Numbered from the stretch's first letter, positions 9,869-20,309 are shown. The stretch is DNA of 64,000 nucleotides from Phytophthora colocasiae (GCA_018806915.1 JAGKQI010000062.1:310001-374000); one strand, 5' to 3'. The notes: generated by a model not told the origin, from the letters alone. A program made the numbers and translations.

Positions 9869-11707
9869 TCTGGGTCAGCTACGTATCAATATTTCGATAC
9901 GACACCACGCAAGTTCCTTGATATTGCGTGGTGTACGGTGTGGGTCGATCACTGGTTTTGACGCACGGACAGCAGTACCGAAATCGTATCAATAAGGCGT
10001 AGTGTCTGAACTACGTCTGTCCAGTGTTTATTGTGCCTCTTTACTATACGGGAGTCCCATTCACGAATACTTCACGCAGTGAAACTCAGGAAGGAAAAAC
10101 TGGAGAGAATTTTGTGCAGAAGCTGGTATGCATTCGGACCGTCGACTCGCGATGGTCCGAATGCATACCAGCTTCTGCACAAAAAAAAAAATGATGGTTC
10201 GGGTGCAATGCTCAATCCAGCCAAAAGCGTGATCATGAGCCTGAATAAGCACAAAACAGCTCCGGTCTTCGGTCGCCCAAGAAGGGGGAATCAGTCAAAT
10301 ACCTTGGTATTCCGTTTGGAAACTTGGACATACCTACACAAAACTGGACGAAAAACTAATGACTCGGCTTCGCTTATGGAAAGGAAGAGCTCGGACGCTC
10401 ATGGGACGGCGTCTCATTGTGCAGGCTGTGATTATCCTTACTTTGGTATTTTACGACGACGGTGAATATTCCGATACGCTTTCTTAATCGGTGGCAGTGC
10501 AGTGACTTGGTACATCCTATACAACCGCGTGGGTTCAGGACCTGGTGGAATAATTATTGTCAAGAAAAGGCCTTGCCACTCAGCAGCAAGAAGACGCTTC
10601 TCCAGCAGCTTATCCAAGTGCTAAGTAATCACACAGATGAGTGTGAAGACGTATGGTACCGACCAATTGCTGCACTATTACAACGTCGTTGTGGAAGTTA
10701 CTCGCGAAGATGGACTGGGGACTTTTTGCTTCAGAATCCGCCAAAACCATCAGGATGGAGACACAAGCGTTGCTACCGCTCTGGTGGCGGAAAGTTCTCC
10801 TGGACTGAAAACGAGTAAAATGGCCGGATCGCATCTCCCTACAGCTTACACGAGCAAACGTTATCCAACGAACTCTATATTCCCGAATATGGTGGAATAC
10901 TTCAATTCATTTTCAGGTTTTACACACGCAAGGTCTACCGCCAACTCCATTGGGCGAAGGAAATATCAAGTTCAGACATCTATGCCGAGGGATCTCAGCT
11001 ATGAAAAAGTTATGCCTGGCAGATTTCCTAAGTGACGGCTTCATGTGGCCGAGGGCTTTTGAATTCTTTTGTGAGATTCATGATGGTCTACAACCAACAA
11101 TGCCTCAGGCGGACATATTCGCGCTGTATCGCCACATATCCCAGATATTTGATCGAGTGCTGCCTCACCCAACGGTTGGAGAGATACGAGCCTCTACTGG
11201 AGGAACTTTTACACCGGTTTTTGGCGTTGAGTCTGGCAAAGGAACGCGTTTCTTTCCTTACTTAAAGCGAGATGATTTGATCGATGTGCTCTGCCCGACT
11301 ACGTCGGTGAACCCTCACCCGCTGAAAGAGCTTGGATGCCCTCAAGCCCTGATTCACAAGCATTATCAGAATATGTATCGCTGCGACGCTGTCTTCTCCC
11401 GGTTGTACATTATGTGATGCTTCGGAGGTTTTGGAGATCTCATACTTAGCTCGAGGTTATATTTCTTGAAAACGATTAACCCTACTGTCCAGCAATGCCT
11501 TCGAGAGTCATGCACAGCAATTGAGACCGTTGAACACTGCTTTTTATCGTGTCCAGCGTTAGAAGAGATGTGGCGATCTCTTTGGGTTCTATGGAGTGAA
11601 ATTTTTTCTGTGATAATGGTCATTTCCAGGTTTGATATCTTGAATCTTAGTTAGCAAAACGAGAAGTCCGATAACTGTTAATCAACTAATTTCTTCTTCT
11701 GCACATG
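9869..11707 (+). mobile_element. decayed non-LTR (LINE) retrotransposon
   Basis: Reverse-transcriptase pieces can be read in shifting plus-strand frames. Near 10195-10260 GAMLNPAKSVIMSLNK matches the RT region after the catalytic box. KYLGIPFGNLDIP follows near 10290. WKGRARTLMGRRLIVQAVI near 10375 matches the thumb-like region. Near 11515-11590 CTAIETVEHCFLSC and EEMWRSLW fit the zf-RVT zinc-binding tail typical of LINE-type elements. Stops and frameshifts separate all these pieces, and the YxDD box is not present, so it is a dead 5'-truncated copy. The bounds are set by the 22-bp direct repeats and are approximate. Confidence 0.65.
10111..10183. repeat. 30-bp perfect inverted repeat, 13-base loop
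   Basis: Arms 10111-10140 and 10154-10183 are exact reverse complements. The loop is GTCGACTCGCGAT. The right arm runs into an A tract (10181-10190). Confidence 0.9.
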
Positions 11708-11729
11708 TCTTTTCAAGTGGTAGTAGCTC
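11708..11729 (+). repeat. 22-bp direct repeat, right copy
   Basis: Exact second copy of 9847-9868, at the 3' side of the LINE remnant. Confidence 0.7.
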
Positions 11730-12039
11730 GCAAATACAATTGGTTTTGTCTGCTGATTCATATGATCTCTAGTGTAATGTTATTGTGCGAAGAAACGCGT
11801 GAACAGATCCGTTGTTTTCGCCACGTTGTTCGCTTGTCCGATGTCTTTGCAACTTGCGTGAATCAGCGTAGTAGCGACCGTATCAAAACAAGTCTGAATG
11901 TTGGTACCATCTCTTGGAGAAAAGTGAGAAGCTGCTATGGGTTTAGCAACTGCACGTCCTTCTTCTTCTCCAACTTGTCGAACTTAGGACGAGGGAAAAG
12001 GTAGAAGCTTCAGTCGGTGAGATTGGAGTTGCAACACCC
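11730..12039. other. intergenic region
   Basis: A short ORF exists on the plus strand, but its composition is not convincing. I see nothing else. Confidence 0.5.
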
Positions 12040-12335
12040 ATTGTACATGTAGTACACCCATGAAGCTGATCCGGTCCGTGGCGTTGTAGACAACTAGTGT
12101 CGCATCAGCTTGGCAGAAAAAGGAGCTCGGTAGCCGATCTGCCGAATTTCTCTTGACCTGCAGTATCCCACAACTGAACCTTCACCGGTGCTGCATGCAT
12201 CCCCACGATCGCGATTCTGGACAAATAATCCTTGCGGGTACCGTTGGTTGGAGTGGTTGAGCTGGTCATTCGATGCAGTAAAGTTGTCTTGCCAACGCCG
12301 CTATACCCTAATACAATCACTACCGACTAATATGT
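12040..12335 (-). pseudogene. Rab-like small GTPase fragment, frameshifted
   Basis: Minus-strand reading shows the P-loop in VLGYGQ-like position as VIVLGYSGVGKT, then the G3 switch motif WDTAGQEKFGRSATELL. The frame then stops. The continuation QADATLVVYNATDRISF, typical of the Rab beta4 strand region, is in another frame, so one indel lies near 12112-12122. The later NKxD and SAK motifs are absent. An AG acceptor directly precedes the P-loop exon. An upstream minus-strand segment (12433-12615) ends in an in-frame TAG and could be a decayed first exon. I read this as a pseudogene; an unrecognised short intron could explain only the first break. Confidence 0.6.
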
Positions 12336-12733
12336 TAAACGAACGTGATGGAAACTAAACCTGTCTGGAATTACGTTTGTACAGTTTGTTTCCCACGGAT
12401 GACCGGGCAGTGTTGTGCAGTTCCTTTGCTAGCTATCTGTTCTCTTCGTCTAATTCAACTATTTCGTTAAATCTCATTTGGAAATTTCCGAGCTTCTTCG
12501 TCCTCGGGACGACCTTGTATTTTTTTTCGTTGCTGACAGTAGAATTGTAGGATTTTGTAAGTCTTGTCCCTAGTTCATTGTAACGTAAGAAGTACATTTT
12601 CATCGCATTTGACACATTAACAATGAGCTTTGCTGCAGTGCAGTACGGGGAATCTTAGGCATTCATTGCTTTTAGTACAATTCTAGCGCATCATACAGCG
12701 GGACGAATCTACACGCATGGCGATATACACAGC

Positions 12734-14152
12734 TCAAGCCACTGATTCATGCGGTTGCTCTTTTACAGGCGTCGAGTTCTTTAGACCGATCAACTGCATC
12801 CACTTGCCCGAGGCTTTGGCTTCCTGAACTGAAGACAACCGGTCAGCTAGCATCTTGGAGGGTTCACCCCAGAACACAGCCATCCCACCGGAGCCCTTAG
12901 TCTCCTGTTCGTTCAGAGCCTTGGTGATACGCTGGGCCAGCAACTGCGATGGATACTCGACCAGGTGATACGATGCCGTAGCCAGCATGCAAAGCAATCC
13001 AAAGCGTGAGAATAATCGGCAGTAGTAGTTCGTCTGGGAGCTGACGCTCTTGTTGTACAGTACGAAGCTGTGCAGCAGGTAGACAGAGAAGCTGATCTTT
13101 CCCCAGTAGCGCAGGAAACTCCACTCAAACATGGACGACAACGACGACGGCAGCAGCATCTCGCACACAAACATAGTCGTCACCAACACACTGATAAACG
13201 GGAAGCCGGGACTCTTCGGTGCCGTGTTCTCGTGGACCCAGATGAAGAATAGGCCACGGAAAGCGATGCTGAGGAAGAGAGCAAGCGCGGTGAACTCAAT
13301 CGCTCGTAAAATTAACTTGTGAATGAGTCGAAACTGGAAGCCACTGGCTTTGATCCACGTGTCGAGCTTCACGAAGAGCACAGCAGCCATCGATCCAGCC
13401 AGGAACGTCGGGATATGAGGTTGCAACACGGTATGGCTCGTACGGTACTCACTCCAGCCCTGAGTAATAACCCAGTAATACGCCGGGATGAAAGGCACCC
13501 ACCAGAACTTCCGCAGCATCAACGTGCCCAACACGAACACCGGAATGAAAAAGTAGTACGAGATCTCGAGCGGTAGAGTCCAGAAGACAAAGTAGCGGTA
13601 GTCGAACTCGAACGTGAGTGTCTTGTACAGATCGAAGTTGTCCGGCTGCTTAATTAGGAAGTAGCGCTTCTTGTCCTCGTCGTCCATAAGCCACAGTGCC
13701 ACACACGTGAGTGCAAACAAAGGATAGACTCGACAGAAACGTTTGGAGAAGTAATCAGCTAGAGCGAAAGCCCATTTACGTAGCCCTGCACCTTGATTAA
13801 GCATGCGAATGCTCTTCTTCATGAACAGCCACGTCAGCAGGAATGACGACAGCACGAAGAACGAGTCCACCGCGACGGCTCCAAGGTTCAAGTCCTGCAT
13901 GTATTCGTGCGAGTGCTGTGTGACCACCAGCATAGCAGCCAGGCCGCGTACGCCGTCCAGGAAAAGCACTTTCGTGGCTGGAGCTGCTGCCACCGCTGCT
14001 TTCTTGGCTTTTACCGGTTTTTTCTCCTTGTCCTTGTCCTGTTCGTCCTGAGCCAGCAAAGGCTGCTTGTCCTCAGCCACTTGTACATTTACAGCCACTT
14101 GGTCGATCGGCGTGGAGACGACGTCATCTGTTGGCCCGTGTGCACGCAGCAT
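12734..14152 (-). CDS. acyltransferase 3 family membrane protein
   Basis: An intact 472-residue ORF. After a charged cytosolic N-terminus (residues 1-60, with a Lys/Glu and Ala-rich stretch) comes the acyltransferase-3 signature FLDGVRGLAAMLVVTQH (about 64-80), with the Arg and His conserved in this family. About ten hydrophobic segments follow, with SSFLLTWLFMKKS and FFSKRFCRVYPLFAL early on. Family members move acyl groups between the cytosol and extracytoplasmic sugars or lipids; the substrate here cannot be told. A close tandem paralog lies downstream in coordinates at 14863-16280 on the same strand. The start is supported because the paralog also begins MLR. Confidence 0.85.
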   Translation of the reverse strand: MLRAHGPTDDVVSTPIDQVAVNVQVAEDKQPLLAQDEQDKDKEKKPVKAKKAAVAAAPATKVLFLDGVRGLAAMLVVTQHSHEYMQDLNLGAVAVDSFFVLSSFLLTWLFMKKSIRMLNQGAGLRKWAFALADYFSKRFCRVYPLFALTCVALWLMDDEDKKRYFLIKQPDNFDLYKTLTFEFDYRYFVFWTLPLEISYYFFIPVFVLGTLMLRKFWWVPFIPAYYWVITQGWSEYRTSHTVLQPHIPTFLAGSMAAVLFVKLDTWIKASGFQFRLIHKLILRAIEFTALALFLSIAFRGLFFIWVHENTAPKSPGFPFISVLVTTMFVCEMLLPSSLSSMFEWSFLRYWGKISFSVYLLHSFVLYNKSVSSQTNYYCRLFSRFGLLCMLATASYHLVEYPSQLLAQRITKALNEQETKGSGGMAVFWGEPSKMLADRLSSVQEAKASGKWMQLIGLKNSTPVKEQPHESVA

Positions 14153-14862
14153 ATTGGAGAGGAACCTGCTCTAGATTAATAAAGAGTTTGGAAGGCTGCT
14201 GGACAATTGCAAAGTGTGCCCCTTGTTTACTGTTCGGACGAAAGTAGGTGGCTTCATAAACGGCTATCTTGTGATTGGCGTGTTCGAGGTGCTGCATACA
14301 AAAACAAGTGAAATGCAATTTGTCGTCTTTACCGTTTGAAAATCAAATATCCTGTTATCTAGACTCCACTTTTGAGTGTAAATTTTGTGTTGAAATTGAT
14401 GCTATATGTAATAATCCTGTCAAATCAGATCAAATTAAAACAAAATGATTTTCGAGCGCGTAGCCAATCACAAGCTGTATTTCGCGCCGTTTGTCCTTGG
14501 AGATGTTGCGATCTCCATAGTAGATCAAGTCACCACAAAGCGTCGAGCTGAACCTTTTCACTTGATTGCAGTATTGATGTGATCTTTAGAGCCGACTTCA
14601 GCCTCATCAGGATGTGAATCGATCACGAAGTGTTATTGTAGAGGTTTACCCACTCGAGCGCCATGGTATGGCGTGCCCCATAGGCCTGGCGTGGACAATT
14701 AGTCGATGCTGGACATGCAACTCCTCTGACCACCTGGAACGTACGATCGTCAGGTACCGGCTCACTAACCAACAAGTCTCACCGATATTTGAACTGTTCA
14801 TTCCGTCGATATGTCTACGTGCAGGTACATGTATTACCACTACGCCTACACTACAGATACAC
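14153..14862. other. intergenic region between acyltransferase paralogs
   Basis: AT-rich in part (14330-14450). No gene is supported. It should hold the promoter of the 12734-14152 gene and the 3' end of its paralog. Confidence 0.6.
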
Positions 14863-16280
14863 TCACGCCGTCGCCTCATGAGGCTTGATATTGGCCAAGG
14901 ACATTGAGCTGCTTCGTATCTTCTGAACCACATTCTTTAGTGTTCCGGAGGACTTTGTTTCCTGAGCCCAAGCCAAGCGGTTCGCTAAGACTCGTCCCGG
15001 ACTGGTCCAGCCACCCAGACAAGTGGACAATCCGCCTGATCCTTTCTTCTCCTGCTCCAGCAACGCGTTGGTGATACGTTGCGATAACAATTGCGACGGA
15101 TATTCGACCAAATGATACGAGATTGTAGACAGCAGCAGGATCAATGCGAAGCGAGAAAACACCTTATCGTACCAGTTCGGCTGCGAACCAACAGCGTGCG
15201 CGTACAACACGAAGCTGTGCAACAAGTAGACGGAGAAGCTGATCTTGCCCCAATAGCGCAGCACACTCCATTCGAAAATGCCCGACACACAGGACGGCAG
15301 GATCATTTCAATGAGGAAGAGAATCGTCAAAGGTACACTGATAAACGAGAATCCTTTTTCCTTCGGGGCTGGGTTTTCGTGCACCCAGTGGAAGAACAAC
15401 CCGTGGAAGGTGATGCTGAGGAAGACTGCAATGGTGATGTACTCGACGACGCGGATGGCGAACACTTGCCACTTGCGGAACTCGAACCCTGTAGCCTTGA
15501 TCCACGTATCAATCTTCACAAAAATGACTGCAGCCATTGATCCGGCGACAAACGTTGGGAAATGTGGACGCAACTCCATGTGACTCGTTCGGAATTGATA
15601 CCAACCTTCAGTGAAAACCCAGTAGTATGCAGGGACGAACGGCACGAACCAGAAGCGACGAAAAGCGAGGACTCCGAGTACAAACACTGGGATGAAGAAA
15701 TAATAGGCGATTTCGAGCGGTAGCGTCCAAAATACAAAGTACCGGTAGTCGAAGGAGAACATCAGCACCTTGAACAGGTCAAACTCTTCTGGTTTCTGGA
15801 TCAAATAATATCTCTTCTTCGCTTCAGCAGGCAGCAACCAGATCAAGACACTCGTGAGTGCGAATAAGGGGTAAACTCTGCAGAACCGCTTGGAAAAATA
15901 ATCGGCTAGAGTGAACCCCCACTTGCGGAAACTTGCACCTTGAGCCAGCAGCCGCATGCTCTTCTTCATGAACAGCCATGTCAAAAGGAAAGATGAAAGT
16001 ACGAAGAAAGCATCAACAGCGATCGCCCCAGGTCAATGTCGGCCATATACTCTTTCGAGTGCGACGTACAGACCATCAACGCCGCGAGACCGCGTACGCC
16101 ATCCAGGAACAGAATTTTAGTAGGAGGAGTTACTGCTTTGGCTGTGTCCTTGTTCACTGGCTCTTGATCTTTCTTGTCACCGTTGTGCTGCATCAAACTC
16201 TGCGATTCCGACGGATCCTGAACGGTTAGAGCCACATCCGCGGGGGTGTCGACCTCGGCAGGTTTTGCGTTGCGCAGCAT
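14863..16280 (-). pseudogene. acyltransferase 3 paralog with single-base frameshift
   Basis: Tandem paralog of the gene at 12734-14152, with matching start (MLR), acidic N-terminal tail, family signature FLDGVRGLAALMVCTSH and the same membrane segments. The frame breaks at the four-C run at 16026-16029: upstream reads YMADIDLG and then goes out of frame, while the homologous continuation AIAVDAFFVLSSFLLTWLF is in the next frame. One missing base explains it. The downstream frame is then open for the rest of the protein (373 codons to 14863). It could be a recent pseudogene, an assembly or sequencing error in a homopolymer, or an allele-specific lesion; the lack of any other damage favours a very recent event or an error. 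Confidence 0.75.
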
Positions 16281-16798
16281 GTCGTTTGCAGAGTTAGAGG
16301 GGGGAAGTGACACTGGCTGGAACCCTCGACGCACGCAACTTACTCGACTAAGTGGACCTCCTCCACTCGAACAGCCATGTTGGTGTTCCTGACATATCCT
16401 TCTGACTTGATTTAGTAAGGGTAACTCGTCGCATGTATCACGATAGATGCTGAACACAACGAATCATCTCCAGTCTTGAGGAGATTTCTTTACATGAAGA
16501 AGAACTTGACAAGGTCGAGGTGGTCGTTTCATATTCTCAACCAAGGAGTTGCGGTACCTGAATTTTGGCGTTCGTGGGCGTTGACACGTTAGAGAAGAGC
16601 ACCCGAGTGTGTTGTTTTCATTTTCCACCTTCGGAGAGGAAGCTAACCGCGCTAAGGTGAAGGAAGTATTGATATAACACTGCTCAAGATTCTCGAATGC
16701 AAGTAGGTGGAGTCATCGGTGAAGACAATAGACGTGGTGAATCTAGAGTATTCTGTCATGTTCAAAACTCGGGTTCACAACGTATAATTTCCGAGCCA
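16281..16798. other. intergenic region
   Basis: No gene seen. It separates the acyltransferase promoter from the 3' end of the bZIP gene. Confidence 0.6.
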
Positions 16799-17695
16799 CT
16801 ACGATCTCCATTGAAAGTCTGGGGTGACGAGGGCGTCGTCGAAGACGATAGCTACTTCCTCCAGACTTCGCAGTAGATCTAGTACAGGAGTCAGCAGATC
16901 AGATTGACTGGTGATTCTCCAAACGTGGGGGGTTGTATCATCCCGCTCAAAACGCACCCAACCGTGCATGACAACTCGCTTGTGCAGTAGCTTCGACGCA
17001 ATAGCGCCTCCGTGTCTTCCATCAAAACTGCAAAGGTGTGGAAACACTTGAGCAAGTGTTCGACCGGTGATGATGAAGCTTGTGACTGTTGTTGCTATCA
17101 CCGAGTTGCTCGTGCTTCTCTTGAGATGCTGTAGCTCCACGTTGACGTGCTCAAAATACCGAGGCAAACACCAGCACATCATCATGTTGTTATGGTGAAA
17201 TGTTCTCTCCTTGGCGAATCGATCTGCTGATCCTGATTTCACGCTTTGTCGGAGGAGGGAGAAGTATTCAGCAACCATAGCTGTGAGTCCGTCCTTCGTG
17301 CTCTGCGCCTTGAGCTGTTGAATCTCCACCTGTAGTTGTCGAGTCTCATTTTCGAGAGTGATCCGATACGCCTCTTTCTTGGCTCGACATCTTCTCTGGT
17401 AAACGCTCTGGCGCGTTTGACTCCTGGCTTTCGTCCTCTTTGTGTGGCCAGTAGTGAGTTGAGTTTCAAACCCTGGATCCACGTCTACGCTCGAGTACTC
17501 CTTCGTCTTCTTTTCGGTAGTTGGAACGAGATTGCTGAAATCTCTTGCCGGTTCATGAGAGCGACATGGCAGTTCGTCCAGGGTATCTTCTACGAGATAC
17601 CGCCTAGGGTGGGAACGCTCCTTGACACTGCAAATAACATCGTCACTCATACTCCGAATATTCGGTGGGCACAGAATTGTTGCAGTCCTGTTCAT
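16799..17695 (-). CDS. bZIP transcription factor, oomycete type
   Basis: A 298-residue intact ORF. A basic region (about 86-108: KRTKARSQTRQSVYQRRCRAKK) is followed by a leucine heptad at L114, L121 and L128. The residue at the position of the near-invariant bZIP asparagine is Gln (RQSVYQRRCR), one of the unusual substitutions seen in oomycete bZIPs. The C-terminal 160 residues form an ordered region with W and aromatic residues, resembling the long C-terminal part common in oomycete bZIPs. It is expected to be a nuclear DNA-binding dimer; targets are unknown. A 199-bp gap separates its start from the 3' end of the peptidase gene on the same strand. Confidence 0.8.
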   Translation of the reverse strand: MNRTATILCPPNIRSMSDDVICSVKERSHPRRYLVEDTLDELPCRSHEPARDFSNLVPTTEKKTKEYSSVDVDPGFETQLTTGHTKRTKARSQTRQSVYQRRCRAKKEAYRITLENETRQLQVEIQQLKAQSTKDGLTAMVAEYFSLLRQSVKSGSADRFAKERTFHHNNMMMCWCLPRYFEHVNVELQHLKRSTSNSVIATTVTSFIITGRTLAQVFPHLCSFDGRHGGAIASKLLHKRVVMHGWVRFERDDTTPHVWRITSQSDLLTPVLDLLRSLEEVAIVFDDALVTPDFQWRS

Positions 17696-17894
17696 GATTG
17701 ACGATTGTTACTCAAGAGGTCAAATTCAGGAGTGAGTCACTCCGAGTGACAGCGACATTCAATGGTTACCTATATTACGCGTGCAGCAAAGGGGCGTGGT
17801 ACCGTAATCCGTCTGGTGCATACATAGATTGGTCTTCCGAAAATCGCACAGTAGACTTGGAGTTATACACAACAGCCAAAGAAAGTATCTCAAC

Positions 17895-20309
17895 CTACTT
17901 GGCGTTGTACTTGAGCAGCCAGAGTCCCCAGTTCACAGAGAAATCACCCAGGGCCTCCACAGAACCAAGAGGGTGCGAGTCTTCCGGGTACCACAGCAGT
18001 TGAGTGGGCACTCCATAGCTTGAAATGGTCGCACGATACTCCAGTCCCTGGTTGGGCGGCACTCGCTTGTCCTTACCTCCTAGTCCAAAGAGAGAAGGGG
18101 TCGTGACTTTGCTTAAGTCGTTGCTCACTGGAGAGTGTTGCCATAGTTTACTCAGAATGGCCAAACGCGCTTCTGGACTCAGAGGAGTGAGTTCGTCCTT
18201 GGAATTCTGAAGCTTCTGCGACGTGTGGATCGACTCGAACCGTTGAATTCCCGCACATGCCAACCCCCAGTCCTGAATGTCCGAAGTGTAGAAGACACTC
18301 GACATGTTCGTTACAGGGTTGCGCGTCACCATGGACTTGTAGAAGCCTGGGAACTGTGCAATGAGGTGCGTCACCAGGAAACCACCGTGGCTGCCACCTG
18401 AGCAGTGCACACGGCTCTTGTCCAGTGACAAATTCAGTCTCGAACTCTTCTCCAGTATGTAACACAAGGCGTAGTGGCAGTCGTACACGTCCTGCGTCCC
18501 GACCTTGCCGATCAAAGATTCCAATGGTTTAATCCCGAATCCAGTGCTGCCTCGGTAGTTCACAGTGATGATGGCGAAACCTAGTGCAGCCCAGAAATCG
18601 CAGATAGAGCGATAGATGACTGGTGAGTTGCCGTGTGGCCCACCATGTAACTCCAAGATCACAGGGTAGCCGTCAGCTGGTGGGGGGCTACTCGGTAGCA
18701 TCACAGTCGCTTCATAGTCGCTCGAGCTCAACACCGACGGAATCAGCAGGTCTGTAAGCACTTCAGGAGTCTCAGGAAGTTTCTTCTCAGCAGCAGGAAC
18801 GTCGGATACGGACGTTGGGATGGAGTAGATCTCCCAGCGCTTGATACAATCTGTGGCCTCCTTTTGATCAGCAATGGCAAGTGGTTTCTGCAGGTATTTC
18901 CCAGTCGAAGAGTCAATTTGAACAAGGAAAACACTGGCAGGACGTGTTGGAGACGATACGGACACAAGGAAAAAGTCCCCTGAGCGATCCAGGACAGTTT
19001 CGATGGCGACACCGGCTCCTTCGACGTATTCAGGGGAGATAAGCTGCTTCGTAGAGACCTCCACGAGCTTCCACACGTGACGAGAGCCCACCTGCGTCAC
19101 TACGTAAATGTAGTTACTGTCTTTCGACCAAGCTTTTTCACCCAACGACCCGATGAAGAGACCGTTAAACGCCTTGGTGACGTCCAGCACTGGCGTCTCC
19201 GGCTCGTCCTTGATGGGAATCACCGTCGACGTCTGTTTGGTCGCCCAGTCCGTCACGCACAAGAAGCTACAAGTCCCATGAGTAGCAATGTCTCTCGTAG
19301 CGAGGAATGCCAGTTGCTTCCCGTCAGGTGAGAACCGCGGGTTCCTCATCGTTCCGATCTCCTTACTCTCTTCGTCCTGAGGCATGAGCTCCAGCTTCTT
19401 CACGACGTTCTTGGACTGGTCCTCTCTGTTTAGCACTGCGTGATACAACGCAATGGGGCGGTTGTAGCAGTAGATGATGCCCAGTCTCTTGGGGTTGTCC
19501 GTCTCCGTAGCAGCAAACACCAATTTATTGTCACCAGGGACAAACGCCACATCTGCACACGTTAAATTCTCTGGAACACCTTTCACCTCGTCGATTTTGC
19601 CAGTCGCCAGTGTGGCCAAGAAGATCGACGCTGTCTTCTTCCCCTCGTACTGCTCGCCCCAGTCATCTTCGAACTCAAACTTGGATCCAGGTAGTGGGGG
19701 TTTGGTCTTCCCCTCTTCCGTCTCCTTCTTGCTGTTCACATTCTCCCAAAACGCAGGAGATTCAGCCACTTTCTTCTCCGCCACGTAGGCAATCGACTTC
19801 TCATCGTGCGACCAGGCAATGCCACCTTCCCGTTCTCCAAGGTAAATCGCTCCATGCAGCGTTTTAGGTGCTTTAAACGATGAAACCAGCTTCGTTCCTT
19901 TAAATACTGTAATAAAAAAAGTATTTAGCATATAATAACCGCATAACAACAGTGATAAAATAATTCTACCACAGAAAATCCCCTCGGGAGCGCCGTCCTT
20001 CGATTTCTCGATCTTGAGCGACACCACAATTGCACCAGATGGTGAAACACTGGTATAATCAGCCGTCCAATTAGTGGGGAAACCCGTGTCGAGCACCCTG
20101 GGCTGCGTCTTGAGTTGACTCACGTGATGTTGAGTCTGATACTTGTGGGTGGTATTGTTGATCAGATCCGTCTTGCCCCAGACCAGCTGCACAGCCGCCG
20201 ACTCTGCGTCTGCATTAACTGATAAGCGTCCGCTTACTAGGGCCTTGGAACTGTCCACGATCTGGGCGAACAGTTCACTCACGCGTTGGTGCTCGGTGGC
20301 GTCGGTCAT
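17895..20309 (-). CDS. acylaminoacyl-peptidase (prolyl oligopeptidase family S9)
   Basis: An N-terminal beta-propeller-like half is followed by an alpha/beta hydrolase. The nucleophile elbow CSGGSHGGFLVTHL carries the catalytic Ser, the Asp lies in GLGGKDKRVP and the His in EDSHPLGSVEAL, so the triad is complete. Such enzymes remove N-acylated amino acids from blocked peptides in the cytosol. Although the whole length is one open frame, the segment at 19907-19969 is very AT-rich and hydrophobic and has intron ends, so the mature protein is probably 783 rather than 804 residues. The start at 20309 is the first ATG. The 456-bp gap to the divergent gene at 20766 is a likely bidirectional promoter. 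Confidence 0.88.
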   Translation of the reverse strand: MTDATEHQRVSELFAQIVDSSKALVSGRLSVNADAESAAVQLVWGKTDLINNTTHKYQTQHHVSQLKTQPRVLDTGFPTNWTADYTSVSPSGAIVVSLKIEKSKDGAPEGIFCGRIILSLLLCGYYMLNTFFITVFKGTKLVSSFKAPKTLHGAIYLGEREGGIAWSHDEKSIAYVAEKKVAESPAFWENVNSKKETEEGKTKPPLPGSKFEFEDDWGEQYEGKKTASIFLATLATGKIDEVKGVPENLTCADVAFVPGDNKLVFAATETDNPKRLGIIYCYNRPIALYHAVLNREDQSKNVVKKLELMPQDEESKEIGTMRNPRFSPDGKQLAFLATRDIATHGTCSFLCVTDWATKQTSTVIPIKDEPETPVLDVTKAFNGLFIGSLGEKAWSKDSNYIYVVTQVGSRHVWKLVEVSTKQLISPEYVEGAGVAIETVLDRSGDFFLVSVSSPTRPASVFLVQIDSSTGKYLQKPLAIADQKEATDCIKRWEIYSIPTSVSDVPAAEKKLPETPEVLTDLLIPSVLSSSDYEATVMLPSSPPPADGYPVILELHGGPHGNSPVIYRSICDFWAALGFAIITVNYRGSTGFGIKPLESLIGKVGTQDVYDCHYALCYILEKSSRLNLSLDKSRVHCSGGSHGGFLVTHLIAQFPGFYKSMVTRNPVTNMSSVFYTSDIQDWGLACAGIQRFESIHTSQKLQNSKDELTPLSPEARLAILSKLWQHSPVSNDLSKVTTPSLFGLGGKDKRVPPNQGLEYRATISSYGVPTQLLWYPEDSHPLGSVEALGDFSVNWGLWLLKYNAK
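19907..19969 (-). other. 63-nt in-frame intron in the peptidase gene
   Basis: The donor is GTAGAA and the acceptor TTATTACAG, with a CTAAA branch-like sequence. It is strongly AT-rich compared with flanking codons. Its length is divisible by three and it has no stop, so retention would add 21 hydrophobic residues (IILSLLLCGYYML). Confidence 0.75.

Noticed and set aside
11705..12004. A 99-codon plus-strand ORF after the LINE
   Set aside because: It begins inside the direct repeat flanking the LINE and has no recognisable composition or motif.
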